The notes under the pieces were generated by a model. It saw only the letters and a list, made by a program, of their open reading frames with translations, was not told where the DNA came from and did no database searches. This document shows positions 35,401-47,013 of a DNA stretch of 64,000 bases, piece after piece. The translations under genes and the position numbers were made by a program. Position 1 is the stretch's first letter. Each line of letters begins with the position of its first letter. The DNA is taken from the NCBI GenBank assembly GCA_019188255.1, contig JAETXT010000013.1, positions 682,001-746,000 of the forward strand, written 5' to 3'. This DNA is from Verticillium longisporum. Taxonomy: Eukaryota > Ascomycota > Sordariomycetes > Glomerellales > Plectosphaerellaceae.

Positions 35401-38400
35401 AGCTCAACCTTTCACACCAACTTCAAGCCCGCATGACACTTTCCCCAGACCCCAGACTTCACCACCGCCAAGCCCCAAGCGGCCGGTACTCGCCAGCGAC
35501 CGACGCCGGCAGCCTAGGAGCCAGATGGGCTGCAACAAAGACGAAGGGCAGAGGCGGGAAAAGCTTGTAGATTCGCTTCATCGTAAGCGAGGCCGCCTCG
35601 ATCGGCTTTGGCGGGCCAGGCTAAAGGCCCGGGTAAAGACGCGAACCGTCTGGAGAGATCCGTGGCGCATCGGCCGCGTCCCGCCTTGCCGCCGTGAAGA
35701 AGGCGAGGTAAGGGGCCATGTGAGCAGGATCTCCCCCCTCCCTCCTCTTCCTGTTCAGTATTTGGCGGTTTCTACCTCATGGTCTTCCCGCCCCTGGTCC
35801 GACTTTCTTACCTTGTGGGAGAGATACAATAAGCAGAGCAGACCGGGAGGATGCGTGAAGGACGGCAGACTGACGTGTTCGCTCATCTCCAGAAGGGTAA
35901 AAGGCAAGTAGATTCAGTCACCGGTACCCCGAGACAGATGACAGGCGGATGTCTCATCTCGCGCTCCTACCTTCACCGAGGAGGCGCATGTATTCCATGG
36001 TTGTCTGCTGGATTCGTGGACAAACCGCGCACCAACGCCTCATCCCACGTCGCCGGTCCGCCTACCGGAGGCGGTGAACGCCATGTCATTGCTCGGCCGC
36101 CGTGCGCTGGAAACCCTGAATGCCCGGAACACTCCTCCTCCTCATCAAGGGAAAAACTCCTCACTTCTGCTTGTTCTGCTGGGGACGCCAAATGGGAAGG
36201 GGGTGGGAAAACTTGGCCAGCGCCGTCATCCTGCCCTGCTATTCATCGCCATATCGCCACCCTCATCTGCGCCCACCGGAAAGCCAAGATGCAAACAAGG
36301 GTCGGAAGGAGATCAGAGTCCAGAACTGGCTCCTGCATCTACTCCCCGCTTTCTCTCTCTCTCCCTCTCCCTCTCCGCAAGCCCCACAAAGTCCCTGAAG
36401 CAAATACAAAGAGAAAACTGTCGACCGACGATCCGGGGAAAAGAGGGTCCATCAACCATCAGCCCTTGGGAGCCTGCGCAAGGGGGGGGCGCGATGCTGG
36501 GGTTTGGAGGAGGCAGCAGAAATGCAGCCGGGCGGAGGATCTTCCCAATTTGCGCGATTTCGAAATCCATGCGCGGCCGCCAAAACAGTGCCACGCCGAA
36601 GTCGCGACGCCCACGTGAGGAGCCATCAGCCATGCCACGCGCGGCGGCCGCCTTGCAAATCTCTCCCACTCGTCAGTGTCCGCCGAAATGAGGCCTCTCG
36701 GCCGGAGAACCGCCATTCGCTCGCACCTCCCATCTCCTGCCAGCCACCCAAACCACCCCAAATGATCCCTGGTCCAGTCACAAGCTCGATGGTGTTGAGT
36801 GGGCGAACCGCCTCCCTCGATGTACCGCCTGAAGCGAATATGCGCCAACGGCACTCGCGACGTGCGAGTGCTGCAGCCCTCGCTTGCCCCCAACCACGAG
36901 CATGTCAACCACGGTCAAACCACCCTGTCCGGGCTTTCCATCCTTCTCTACGTGATCCTTTGCGACGAGTGTGCCGCGGGCGGGAGGCCTTCCCCGGGCG
37001 GGCAGGATCGACGACGCAGGCACCTCAATGTCTGCTGACTGCACAGGCCCCTGCTTCTGAAGCTCACCGGTCACCTTGCGCCGCCGCCTGTTGGCGACAG
37101 AGGCCACGTCTTGACATGGGGGGGATTTTCCGTCTCGTGTTCTTCGTCGGCCTCTTGGTACGGGGTCTTATTTCGCGCAGTCTTTCGGTCGGACCCCGGA
37201 GCGCAGCGGCGTAATGCGTTGCAAATGGAGACGGAGAGGGAGCGAAGTGCTCAACGCGTGGCCTCCCTGGTCCCAGAGGCAGTGGCGGACACGATTTGCA
37301 CGAGGTGTTATTGCTCCCATAGTGTTAATATATCATTTCCTCCGAGTAGCGTTTTAGGGGTCTGAGACCGTACCTGGCGCTTGGAGACAGGTCATCGAAA
37401 AGGTGGAGGTAGCATTTCTGGGGTACGTGTCTTGCCTTGGCCGGAAGCGAGGGCCGCAACGGGGCGTCACTTGATCATGTCCCTCTTTGGTAGTTCGCAA
37501 GGTTCAGATGGGCCTCGTGATTTCCGAATCGGGAAACTGGGAGGACGCTGCTTGTTTGATGCTCGTGTCCTCAAGGCCAGGGCTTCTGTTGTAACTCAAG
37601 ATCAAGGCGCGGTACCTATGCTCCCGATCGTCGTTGAGTAGCATTTCGGCTGGGAGGCTTGACAGGCCCAAGGGAGGGGGAGCAGTGCGCTCATGACGAA
37701 GGTCGTGTGGCTCACGTGTGACGACATGGCTGTCGCAGGGACAAGTCCTCCGGGCACTAACAAGGAGAATCTCGATCGGTGAGATCGGTGTGGGCAAGGA
37801 GCATCACTTCCGCTCGTTGATCCGGATCATCATGATGCTTTCGGATGACAAGTCAGTATTCAGAGGCTCGAAAAAATTGACCGCTCGTAAAAGGTTGCGC
37901 GCATCTGACCTTGCTGATCACTGCGTGCTTCAAGAACTTCCTTCGCTGGCTGATGATCGACCGTCTCAGCAACAATTCGTGTGCAGTCCCCAGTGTCAGC
38001 ACAACTTCAAGATCTCGATGCGTAGAAAGATTGACCACCAACCAGACAAGACTATTTGGTACACACGCGGCCTGCGCTCAAGAAGAGGAGGGCTTGCCGT
38101 GATCGTTTCCACCCAGCGTGGGTGGATTCGAATGATGGTATTGCCACTGCTTGCTGACCATAACACCCACCATCTCGACAGTAGATCATTGCTGTCGACC
38201 GAGTGTGGCAGGACCATCCTGAGGGACACCTCAGATACGCAGCCTATCAATCCAATCCTGTGGTTCGCCTTTTGAGCACTCTGAGCTAAGAGGTTAGAAG
38301 TCAGTATTCGAGAGGCACCACTGTGTAAGGGAAACTGATATTAAGATAAAATTATTGTTGGAATCATGGTTGGTCTCAGCAAGCGAGAATAATATAAACA

Positions 38401-38479
38401 CGGCCTCTTACATCCATTCATGAAAATCGTAGGCTTCGCCATGCCGAGGTGATCAAGACAATTATCCCATGTTACCGGC
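32441..38479. other. Gene-poor region, right part
   Basis: No gene is supported. Plus frames at 33205-34113, 35851-36618, 36504-37214 and 37718-38275 are long, but they overlap each other or antisense frames, use non-ATG starts or show no domain. An AT-rich patch at 35283-35352 carries four AATATT words. A CT tract lies at 36351-36377. The last kilobase, with AT-rich sequence near 38340-38400, is the 3' flank of the minus-strand gene at 38480. Confidence 0.45.
36351..36377. repeat. CT-rich microsatellite
   Basis: CT dinucleotides grading into CCCTCT units over about 27 bases. Confidence 0.65.
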
Positions 38480-40021
38480 TCATCTTTCCACAGCAGATTC
38501 AGTGTCATCTCGAGCCATGACTCGACGCACCCACTGTATTTCGTCCCAGTCAGTGCTTCGTATGCTGAAAATTTTGATCCGCCAGCCGAGATCTAGAGCG
38601 TGATCAGTGTCCAACACGCAGATGCATCGACAGAGTTTATCGTGTTGTCCCACAAGTTCCATCGCTTGCTTGTCCAGAAGACTGCCCAGCTTCCAATCTT
38701 TGAGCTTCCCATGAGGGTGAGGGGAGCGATCAGTGAAGAGGTCTTTGAACCGAAAGTGCTGCTCTCGGGCTTGCGATGAGCGGTTGGAGCAGGTGGCCCT
38801 TGCGAAGAACTCAAAGATGGCCTGCTGATGGTCTCGACGGCACTGGGCATTGTAGTTCATAAGTTCTCCAACCCGAAAACATGTTCTCAACTGGAGCGAT
38901 GAGGACAATCCGACAATATCAGAACGATCGAGGACCTTTCCGGGCAAGGGAGGGCGGACGAATGGCGCGACATGTGACGGCCCTGTTTGCGAAGTTGCAG
39001 TGTCAGATGAAAGATTTGTTTTCAGAGTCAAATCGGAGTCACTGATGTCACGATGAGGGTTGCTTGTAGAGAGCTGTTCGATCTTGGTATCATCGGCAAC
39101 TGTCGAGACATAGTTCCAGTCCAAGTCGTCGTCTAAGAGATCCACCTCTGAATGGAGTCCACGAGGATCAGAGCCGTAAGTTGGAACGTCATGCGGAGGC
39201 ATCTGAGGAGCCTTGTCAAAGCCAACGTCGTCCTGAGAATCACCATTCGTGACCTGAGCCGTGTTTGCAGAAGGCATTCGCATGATAGGTTTGGGTGTTT
39301 TAGGGAGGAGGTTCGCAAGCGCTTCTTCGTCCGAGCTGTCGAGCATGTAATCGTCAACATCCAGGAAGCAGGCTTTCTGGGTACAGACCTCGGTTTCCCT
39401 CATCACCTCTGGGGACTGGCTCGAGCCAGAAGTCTCGCTTTGAATAATATTTGGCATTCCATCGGACGGGGTCAAAGCCAAGGTCACCAAAGAGCTCATA
39501 TTGACATCGTGGCTTGACCTGTGACTCGAACACAGCGAGATATGATCGAGTTGTGTGGGTGTTAAGTCAATATACTTACGCATCCAATCGTCATCAAAGT
39601 AATCAGAGCCGTCCTCTTCGAGAAGGGGGCTATTAGGTATACTCCAAGGAGTCGAACTTTTGGTCTGGATTGCATTGCCCGTTTCAATATCGATGGTGTT
39701 CGCCATATATAAAGGGGCAAGCGTAAGATCAGGATTGCGGAGGGTCTCGCCTTCGAAGGCCAGGCGTGAAGGGACGAAGGTGGCCTCATCATGAGAGAGA
39801 GCAGGTATTTGAAAATCCATAGGCGTCTTGGGTCCTTCAGCCATGGAGCAGTCTGCAGAAGGCAACAAGCCGAGAACATGGCTAGTTGTTCTCTTGCTGA
39901 TGCCGAACGCCAACGTGTCGTCCTGGTCATCTCGGGGTCGTTTACGAGAAGAAGTTTTGTCCGCCATTTCACCTTTCTTCGCGTCTCGGTTGGGTAATTC
40001 GGTGGACATTGCGTTGACCAT
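38480..40021 (-). CDS. Unrecognised protein, about 513 aa
   Basis: A long frame that I do not recognise. The first in-frame ATG gives 513 residues. The frame is open a further 34 codons upstream without an ATG, so an upstream exon is possible, though no junction with matching phase was found. The N-terminal part has a basic cluster (SRKRPRDD) that could be a nuclear localisation signal. The middle is rich in Ser, Thr, Asp and Pro, with acidic patches (DDDDLDWNY, DYFDDDWMRKYIDL). The C-terminal 150 residues look more globular, with regular hydrophobics and Cys (LQLRTCFRVGELMNY, CRCICVLDTDHALDLGWRIK). A good GTAAGT donor word occurs inside at about 39579, but splicing there to the nearest CAG breaks the frame, so the exon is kept continuous. 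Codon use is more A/T-tolerant than in the housekeeping genes to the right. Possibly lineage-restricted; no function assigned. Confidence 0.6.
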   Translation of the reverse strand: MVNAMSTELPNRDAKKGEMADKTSSRKRPRDDQDDTLAFGISKRTTSHVLGLLPSADCSMAEGPKTPMDFQIPALSHDEATFVPSRLAFEGETLRNPDLTLAPLYMANTIDIETGNAIQTKSSTPWSIPNSPLLEEDGSDYFDDDWMRKYIDLTPTQLDHISLCSSHRSSHDVNMSSLVTLALTPSDGMPNIIQSETSGSSQSPEVMRETEVCTQKACFLDVDDYMLDSSDEEALANLLPKTPKPIMRMPSANTAQVTNGDSQDDVGFDKAPQMPPHDVPTYGSDPRGLHSEVDLLDDDLDWNYVSTVADDTKIEQLSTSNPHRDISDSDLTLKTNLSSDTATSQTGPSHVAPFVRPPLPGKVLDRSDIVGLSSSLQLRTCFRVGELMNYNAQCRRDHQQAIFEFFARATCSNRSSQAREQHFRFKDLFTDRSPHPHGKLKDWKLGSLLDKQAMELVGQHDKLCRCICVLDTDHALDLGWRIKIFSIRSTDWDEIQWVRRVMARDDTESAVER

Positions 40022-41034
40022 CTTGTTCCCTTTCAGGTCGTCGTGGGATATGCAGCATCTTGGCGATGTCGGTGACTCAACGTCGCTATGTTCATCATTG
40101 GCATTCGAAGGAGGTCCTCCCACAGAAGCGTCGCTTGCTCTGATGACAGATTAGTTTCAGGGATTCTGAATTCTTTTAGGTGACGAACCTGGCCATGGTA
40201 GATATTGCCATAGTCATCCATGGAAAGCAAATTATAGGTCTGACCGAATACTCGTGTGGTGCCCTGGCTGTGGCTAACTTCACATGAGAGACACAAAGAC
40301 GGAACCCTGGAGGTTCAGGGCGCCGGAGCGAGCTGTCGGCTGGTTTGGTAAAGAGTAACAGCAGTGAAAGCCAGATTTAAATAGTGGGAAATCCTTGACT
40401 ATCATAAGACATCGGGTTTAAACGGTCGACTTGACAAGAGGGTCTGCGGCTCAGCCCTGGCCAAGGTACCTACCTAGGTAGGGTGGATAGAGGATCAATA
40501 AAAGAAGTGCTCTCTTGAAAAAAATCGTTCTTGCCCAAGGTATTAGGGGAAGTAGCGGCCGGCAAGAAGGGAAGCTGCCTCTAGGGCGTAGGTCAGTCGT
40601 GCCTGCCAAACTTTGACCCAGGTTCCTGCCGAACTGCTGTGCATTTAAGGAAGGCTTCAGGCTACGAAGTATCATGAGCTACAGAGTGCTTTAAGACTCT
40701 GCTATCAGTACTTGAACGCGTCCATGAGCTCGAAGATATCTCTGAAAACATTCTGTCGTTGTGTCTAATGTCACAACTGCACTGCGGACGTCGGGGAGAG
40801 AACGCCGCGCACAAAGTACTTCCAGAGTCGAACACCACAAAGTCCAACCATAAACAGGGCATGTCAAATCTTGCCTGAATACAACTACTTCCTGGGCATA
40901 ATCATATAAGGCATTGTTGGGATTCTACAGCAGTATATGCTAATACATCCACCGCGACTCCGCAGCGAACCAGCCACAAGGTGTTGTTCCATCTCCAAGA
41001 CAAAGTCAGACGTTATCAAGCCATTACGAATCTA
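40022..41034. other. Intergenic between unrecognised gene and MFS transporter
   Basis: Holds the 5' side of the minus gene at 38480 and the 3' side of the transporter. A minus frame at 40033-40296 may be part of an upstream exon of the 513-aa gene, but its splice phase does not fit. A TACCTAGGTA palindrome lies at 40471-40480. No other gene is seen. Confidence 0.5.
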
Positions 41035-42885
41035 TTAGATCTTGTTGGCAGGCGGGGAGGGCAAAGCAGGCTGAGGAAGGTCATCGCTGGGCAGCGCCAC
41101 CTTCTCGCCGCGAACACGACCAATGTGCGAGGCGTTGTCGTCCGAGGACTCATCGATCGCCTGCCTGGCCTTGCGGCGGCGCTGAAGCCACTCGTCGACG
41201 CCGCGTAGGACAGCCAGCGACAAGCCAAAGGTGAGCACAGCGATGTTGATGGAGAAGCCACGGCGGTAGCGGGGCTTGTCGTCGGCGCGGAATATCTGGG
41301 CACCGTAGATACCCGCGATGTTGGCACCCATGATGACCCTAGCCATTTGTCAGTACTTTCTTTCTCGCTTAGCTTGATGACAAGATGAGCTTACATGGCC
41401 ATGGCGAGGGCACGCTCCTCAGAGTCGTGGCAGGTGAGGGACATCCAGGCAATGTTGAGCGGGTGCGAAAAGGTGCCGAACGTCTGAGTCCAGACGACGC
41501 CAAAGTAGCGGACTCCACGCATGTTCAATTCGGTAAAGATGCGGTTGAAGACATAACCGAGCAAGTGCATGCTCAGACCGACGACCACCGTCTCAGGGCG
41601 TTTGTTGCTAAAAAGCTGGGTGTCAGTCATCGCAACGCAATGTCCGGCATGGTTCGACTTACAAGCGATCCGAAACATAGCTGAACGCGAAAGAGGTCGG
41701 AATCTGCAGGAAGAGACCGACGGAAGCCAACGCGTTGCTGGTGAGAGCAGCGAAACCAAAGTCGCGAACAATCGAAGGCGAGTAGGTATCGAACGCACGC
41801 TGAGGACCGTTGTTGGACAGGGTAATGAAGAGGTGGACCCAGAGGCGCCAGTTGCCGAACTGTGCAAGGGTTCATTAGCGACGCCCATGATTTCCCAAAG
41901 CGGAAGAAATACGTACGGCCTTCTTGAAAGCATCCAGTCCAATCTTCTTCTTCTTCTTGCCCTTCATGGGGTCATTGATCAAGACGCGGGTCTGCAGAAT
42001 GTGGAGCTCGCGATCGGTGAAGAACTTGATGCCAGGGGCGAAAGTACTCCTGGGGTTCTTGAAGGAATCAGGAAGGAAGAAACCGTAGACGAAGCCGCTG
42101 AGAATCGTGAAGCCGCCCATGAGCGCGAACAGCCAGAACCAACCAGACTTGCCACCGACATCGCGCATGTGGAGGATGCCGTAGGCAAGCAGCTTAGACG
42201 AAGCTTGACCGAACTGGTTACCAAAGTAGAAGATCATGACGCGCTTCGCCGTTTCTGTGCGTGTGTACCAAGTCGACAGGGTCCACAGACCACCAGGGAT
42301 GAATCCAGACTCCGTCATGCCGAGGAGAAACCTCGTGGCAATGAAGGCCCCATAACCCTTCTGGAAGGCCTGGAACAGACTGACGGTACCGAATAGGAAA
42401 AGCTGCAGAGTGAGCCACTTGCCGGGGCCCACACGGTAGAGGATCATGTTGGAGGGGATCTCGAAGAGCACGATGCCGAGCGACAGCATCTGCTGGCCGA
42501 CGTTGAACTGATCCTGGTTGATGCCCACATCTTCCATAAAGTTGTCGGTGATGGCGTTGGCGATGTTGCCTCGATCGAGCTCTGTGGCGTGTCGCACGTC
42601 AGATGTGGTTGCCGGCGGAGAAGCATTTCACACGCAGGTACTCACGGAGACAGAAGAAACCCAGTGTCAGGATGGGCATGATAATCAGGTCCAGCCTGAT
42701 GAAGACATCAGCATGAGTAGTCAACCCTGACGATGGAGGATCTCCTCGGCAACTCACTTCCGCTTGGCCTTGCGCTCCTCTTCTTCGGTCCAGTCAACGT
42801 GAAGGTTGCGTAATTCCTCATCGCCCTGAGTGGAAGAGGGTGGGCCCTCGAGCGCCTTGGGCGTCTTGCTGTCGTATTCCGACAT
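41035..42885 (-). CDS. MFS transporter, ACS family (Dal5/Tna1-like), 6 exons, 518 aa
   Basis: Exons: 42758-42885, 42646-42695, 42582 boundary to 41917 (41917-42581), 41663-41859, 41395-41607, 41035-41338. They sum to 1557 nt, an exact number of codons. All introns are GT..AG and 55-64 nt. After a hydrophilic N-terminus come about 12 membrane segments. The block LQLDRGNIANA after TM1 is the hallmark of the anion:cation symporter family that includes yeast Dal5 (allantoate/ureidosuccinate) and Tna1 (nicotinate). Further family signs are the GMTESGFIPGG motif in TM4 and the cytosolic loop with a KGKKKKK stretch before TM7. The C-terminal tail is hydrophilic. It probably imports a small organic anion or vitamin at the plasma membrane; the substrate cannot be read from sequence. 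Two WGATAR sites lie upstream, which hints at nitrogen control but is weak evidence. Confidence 0.9.
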
Positions 42886-45339
42886 GATGGGTGTGGTTGA
42901 TATCAAATGCACACCGGCTAGAACGGCAACTTTGTCTTGATCAAACAAGAGATGGGTCGAGGATATTCTCCTTATAAGTTAACAACCAAGTATGCCCAGC
43001 TTTTTCAGAGCGCCCTTATCTTCCCGCCTGTCGCTCCCAAACATGTCCATTTACCGGCCGCCCACTCTACTCGGTCCTCCCTGCTCTTTTCTGCGCAGAT
43101 TTTCTTGCCACGGCAGTGCCTTCGATTCTGGAGCGTCTGGGCAAAATGGCATCAGGAAGCGGGCTGATCACGCAATCAAGCAGTCCCGGCGTTGATAGGA
43201 CTCCCAGTGTCTTGGCGGTCTCTCCCACTCCAGTCGCGCGCTCACAGCGAAGCGGGCACGCCGTGCGCTCCCGCCCCGAGCTGGAAGCTGTCCCGCGTCA
43301 CGCAATTCCGCCACGAGCTGCCGAACGTGGGTGTTTTTCACCAAAAGTTCATGGCTTTTCGATTTTGGGATGCTCTCTCTGTTATTTTGTCGTAGTTGCA
43401 AGGGCTCGATTGTCAAAGTCTTGGTATTCTTGAGACAGGCAGTCAATGGGATGCCAAGGAGCGTGGTGGTGGCGGAGCACTTAGTTCGACCCTCAGGGGA
43501 CTGAGGGTCACTGAGCTTCCAGCCAATCACCTTCAGCTTCGTACGAGGTTGGTTTTCGGCTGCCCAGAAAAGGGTTCCCATATACACTGAGTACATGTAC
43601 ACCCTTCAGCGTTGAAGGCTCGTTGTTGAGGGACAGACCGGAGCTGTATAGTGACATGGAAGGCCGTGCATCTCCCTGCAGTGAATAGCAACTCGTGAGA
43701 CTCAAGCAGACACACACTAGAGTGAAAGTCTATAATGTCGCTTCTATGCCCGCCGTTGGCGAAAACCAGGCTATTGGTACAAGATCCGCAAGGGATCAGA
43801 TCATTGGCGCGGGCGAAGGGGAAGCCGTGGTATTGTTCGTGACCACGGCTGCCGATCTGTTCTGTCGACGAGATTGCCCGAGTGCCCCGAGTGGCGAGAT
43901 CGCCTGAAACCTTAAGTGGAATTGGCTCAGGGAACTAGCCGAAAGTAGGCGCTAGATGCGGCAGTTTGTCCAGTGTTCTTCCTGGTCAATCCTCTTCTCA
44001 GTTCCACCCCCACGGGATGCTGCACCAGAGGCCAACATGAGGCCTGGGATAATGACCCGGCTTCGGCTCTCGATGCTCGCTTGATCAAATAACGAGCTGC
44101 ATCGAAAATGTGACAGAATCGAATGAGGCAAGTGACCCCGTTGTCGGCCGGGTCGAAGCAGGCCGAGAAGGCTCTGGCCTCCCAAGATCAACAGAAGAGA
44201 CGCGGGAGAAGCAACATGGTGGCCGCCTTGTCGTGGGGTATGCATGGCTCTAGCACCAAGTGCGCGTCCTCTTGTGAGACTAGGCAGAGAGGTTGGGCTG
44301 AAAGCTGATGAGGCTGAGAAGCACACGTTGATGAGCCAAGAGGAATGGCTTTGGAGATGGAAGAAGCTGGACGAGGTCTGACAAATGCCAAGAGTATGTC
44401 TCAAGAGAATGCCGTGCAAAACAGCTTCCACATGCCACGCGTGGGCAACGAGCAACGGGCGCCGCCATCTCAGGGTTTGAGTTTTGGAACGGCCCGGATC
44501 GATCTGGTTGAGAACCATCTGAGTGGTAGCCCGTCAAATGCGTATGACTCGTGGCGCTCACTCACATGTGACTCCGGCACCATACTATTAAGGGGACAGC
44601 GGGGCGATGATGAAGGAGCATCACGTGCTCTCACCGAGGTGAGAGAGACTGTTCATCGGGCTGTCGGTGAGATTACTGCCAAAATGCATTTCTCTAGTGT
44701 GATTGGATGACGGCGCTGGTTCTCCTTAACATGTGGCGCAAAAAGGGTCCGTCAGGGATTTTGGGGCAATGATTCGGATGATCATATGCAATGTTGGTAT
44801 GTTTTGTAACAATTGGCACCTTTTCCCATCATGGAAGCCATAGCACATGTTGAACCAAGCCATAGTACTATGTAGCAACACTTTCATTCTTTCACGATGC
44901 ACAAATGTCGATTTCGAGGCCTCCAAAGCCCCATCATCCAAGCCACACAGAACAGCCACTGCACTACGTCACATGGCGGGGCTCAACACCGCACCTCAAA
45001 GTGACCAAGAGCAATGGCCGAGCTCCAACCCAGTTACCCCACCACGGGACCTCTCATGCCAGCCTGTCACAAGGCATTCAACGTCTCAAGCTCCATGAGC
45101 ACGACGAGAACAATCCTTGATGCATGTTTCGGTAATTTTGTGCTCTGGATATTTGCCTCTATCGCACTCCAACTTGCCTGAGGTAGCAACCTCAGCTTGT
45201 GATTCAGAGCTTCCCTCAAATCACACCAGCTACCCCGCGTTCGCGACATTCCGCTTAGCGCCAGCCAGGCCCATCACTCGACACACTCATAACAACCCAA
45301 TATACAACACCAGGTTGATGATAGCAACACGACATTGCA
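42886..45339. other. Intergenic between MFS transporter and LSB5
   Basis: A divergent promoter region of about 2.45 kb. No gene is supported. Frames at 43952-44518 (minus) and 44345-44710 (plus) overlap antisense and lack domains. A GTACATGTAC palindrome lies at 43591-43600. Confidence 0.5.
42971..43021 (-). promoter_or_regulatory. TATA-like box and GATA site upstream of MFS transporter
   Basis: Minus-strand CTTATAAG at 42971-42978 lies about 90 bases before the ATG. AGATAA (minus) is at 43016-43021, and a further TGATAG (plus) is at 43193-43198. The words match TATA and the AreA-type WGATAR consensus, but such short words are common. Confidence 0.25.
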
Positions 45340-47013
45340 ATGTCCATGTTTGCCCAGGTCAGTCACGTCTGGGCCGATCATACTGGCTAGCCCTGGCATC
45401 ACGGCTCGTGGCGCATGGCGTGAGCCTCGCCTTGTCGCGACATCAGATGTTCAGCCATGGCGCTCATTGTCGTCATCACTGATGGCAACGAAGGGCCCTC
45501 AAAGCAGAGCTGACACACATGTAGAAGAAGCCGTACTCGGCCGTCACCGCGTATATCGAGCGTCTCACCAGTGAGTCTTACGAGGAAGATGATCTCAGCG
45601 GTATTATCGACCTCGTCGAGGTCATCAAGTTGCAGTCAACCGGTCCCACGGAAGCCGCGCGCGCGATTCGCAAGAAGCTCAAGTATGGCAACGCCCATCG
45701 CCAGCTCCGCGCCCTCGCCATTCTCGATGGCCTCATCCTGAACGCCGGCCCCCGATTCCAGCGCACCTTTGCCGACGAGCCCCTGCTCGAGCGTCTCCGC
45801 GTCTGTGGCACTTCAGATCTGTCTGATCCAGACGTCAAGAAGAAGTGCAGGGTGCTCTTTGCAGGATGGGCTGACTACAAGGGGACGCCGGGACTGGAGC
45901 GCATTGCCAAGCTGCACACGGTACGTCTGAACAATCGTGAAGCGGGCAAAACAACCACGTTCTGACACATCCAGGATCTTCCCAAGCGCAAACAAGCCAT
46001 GACACAGGAGCGATCCAAGGCTGTCCGTGAGACGGAGAATCCTTTTGGTGAAGAGGACGAGGACGAAGGCCGCCAGACATCGCCGTCAGGACGCGCCGGC
46101 GAATCCTCCAAAGCACCGTACGGAAAACCGGCCAGCACCGTCAACTCCTTCAGCCACACCAAGTCATCCTCTGCGTCTGGGAGCACGTCCTTCTTCGGAT
46201 CCTCCAAAGACAAGAACAAGTCCAAGGATAAGAAGGGCAAGAAGAAGCCCTTTGTTCTCGAGGCCGAACAGGAGAACATGAAGAGCGACATTGCCGAGGC
46301 CTCCATCTCCACCACCAACCTCAACAACGCCCTGCAGACCATCAACCGAGAAAAAGAGCGCATCTCTGACAATGCGCTTGCCGTTCAGCGATTCGAGGAG
46401 TGCAAGAAGCTCAGGAGGAAGATCCTCCGCTACGTAAGTGTCCGATCTCTTCAGACTGGCCCGCAAACACTAACAGCCGGCCCCTCCAGATCCACCACGT
46501 CGAATCTGAGCAGTGGCTCGGCAGCCTCCTCCACGCCAACGACGACCTCGTGCTCGCCCTCATGACTTTCGAGCAGCTCGATCGCTCTATCGACGCGGAC
46601 TCTGACTCGGATGACGAACTCGCGGAACAGGCCCACATGTACAGAAGTATGTCACGCCCAACCCCCGTAGACACTCGTGTCCCTCTGTGCCTCTTTATCA
46701 AAAACCCCACAGATCTAACCTTTCAACTGCAGTGGCTACCGAAAAGGGCAAGAACGCAAACCCGGATGCGCCCGATATGGCGGGCCTCAACCTCGGAGCC
46801 AGCCCTCCCCGTCCCATGGCCCCGCCCCGCCCCGGCGCCGGGTCCAAGCCCGCATCTGTGTCGCCTACCAATACTTCAGGGCCGACGAAGCCGCCCCGCC
46901 CGCCCGTCCAGCAGTTTGATGATGACGACGACGAAGACGACGACGATCCCTTCGCAGACAAGAATGCCGTTGCCACACCCGCTCTCGAGAGGGGACAGCC
47001 GTCGTGGTCGTAG
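45340..47013 (+). CDS. LSB5: LSB5-like VHS-GAT endocytosis/trafficking protein, 5 exons, 436 aa
   Basis: Exons: 45340-45357, 45525-45920, 45975-46433, 46490-46646, 46733-47013, summing to 1311 nt (437 codons). The tiny first exon encodes MSMFAQ and is joined in phase 0 to KKPYSAVTAYIERLT. It was chosen because it is the only upstream ATG exon with a good donor (GTCAGT) in phase. Residues about 7-135 form a VHS domain (SGIIDLVEVIKLQSTGPTEA, AIRKKLKYGN, ALAILDGLILNAG). A Ser/Lys-rich linker carries NPFGEEDEDE. Residues about 225-335 match a GAT three-helix domain (ALQTINREKERISDN to LALMTFEQLDRSID), which binds ubiquitin and Arf in relatives. The tail is Pro-rich, then acidic (DDDDDEDDDD). Yeast Lsb5 links actin/Las17 to endosomal sorting; the same role is inferred here. 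Convergent with KAR2. Confidence 0.88.

Noticed and set aside
35851..37214. Chain of overlapping plus-strand frames of 205-255 codons
   Set aside because: Three overlapping frames with equal quality and low-complexity Ser/Pro/Arg content, typical of chance frames in GC-rich DNA.
37718..38275. 185-codon plus-strand open frame
   Set aside because: Starts at GTG, no good ATG context, no domain; cannot be supported as a gene.
3723..38479. tRNA, 5S rRNA or snRNA genes in the gene-poor stretches
   Set aside because: Scanned by eye for GGTTCRA T-loop words with matching stems and for 5S-like starts; the few GGTTCGA/GGTTCAA words had no complementary stems.
39520..39579. Possible intron with GTAAGT donor inside the 513-aa gene
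   Set aside because: Joining to the nearest CAG changes phase and hits a stop within a few codons; the unspliced frame remains open.
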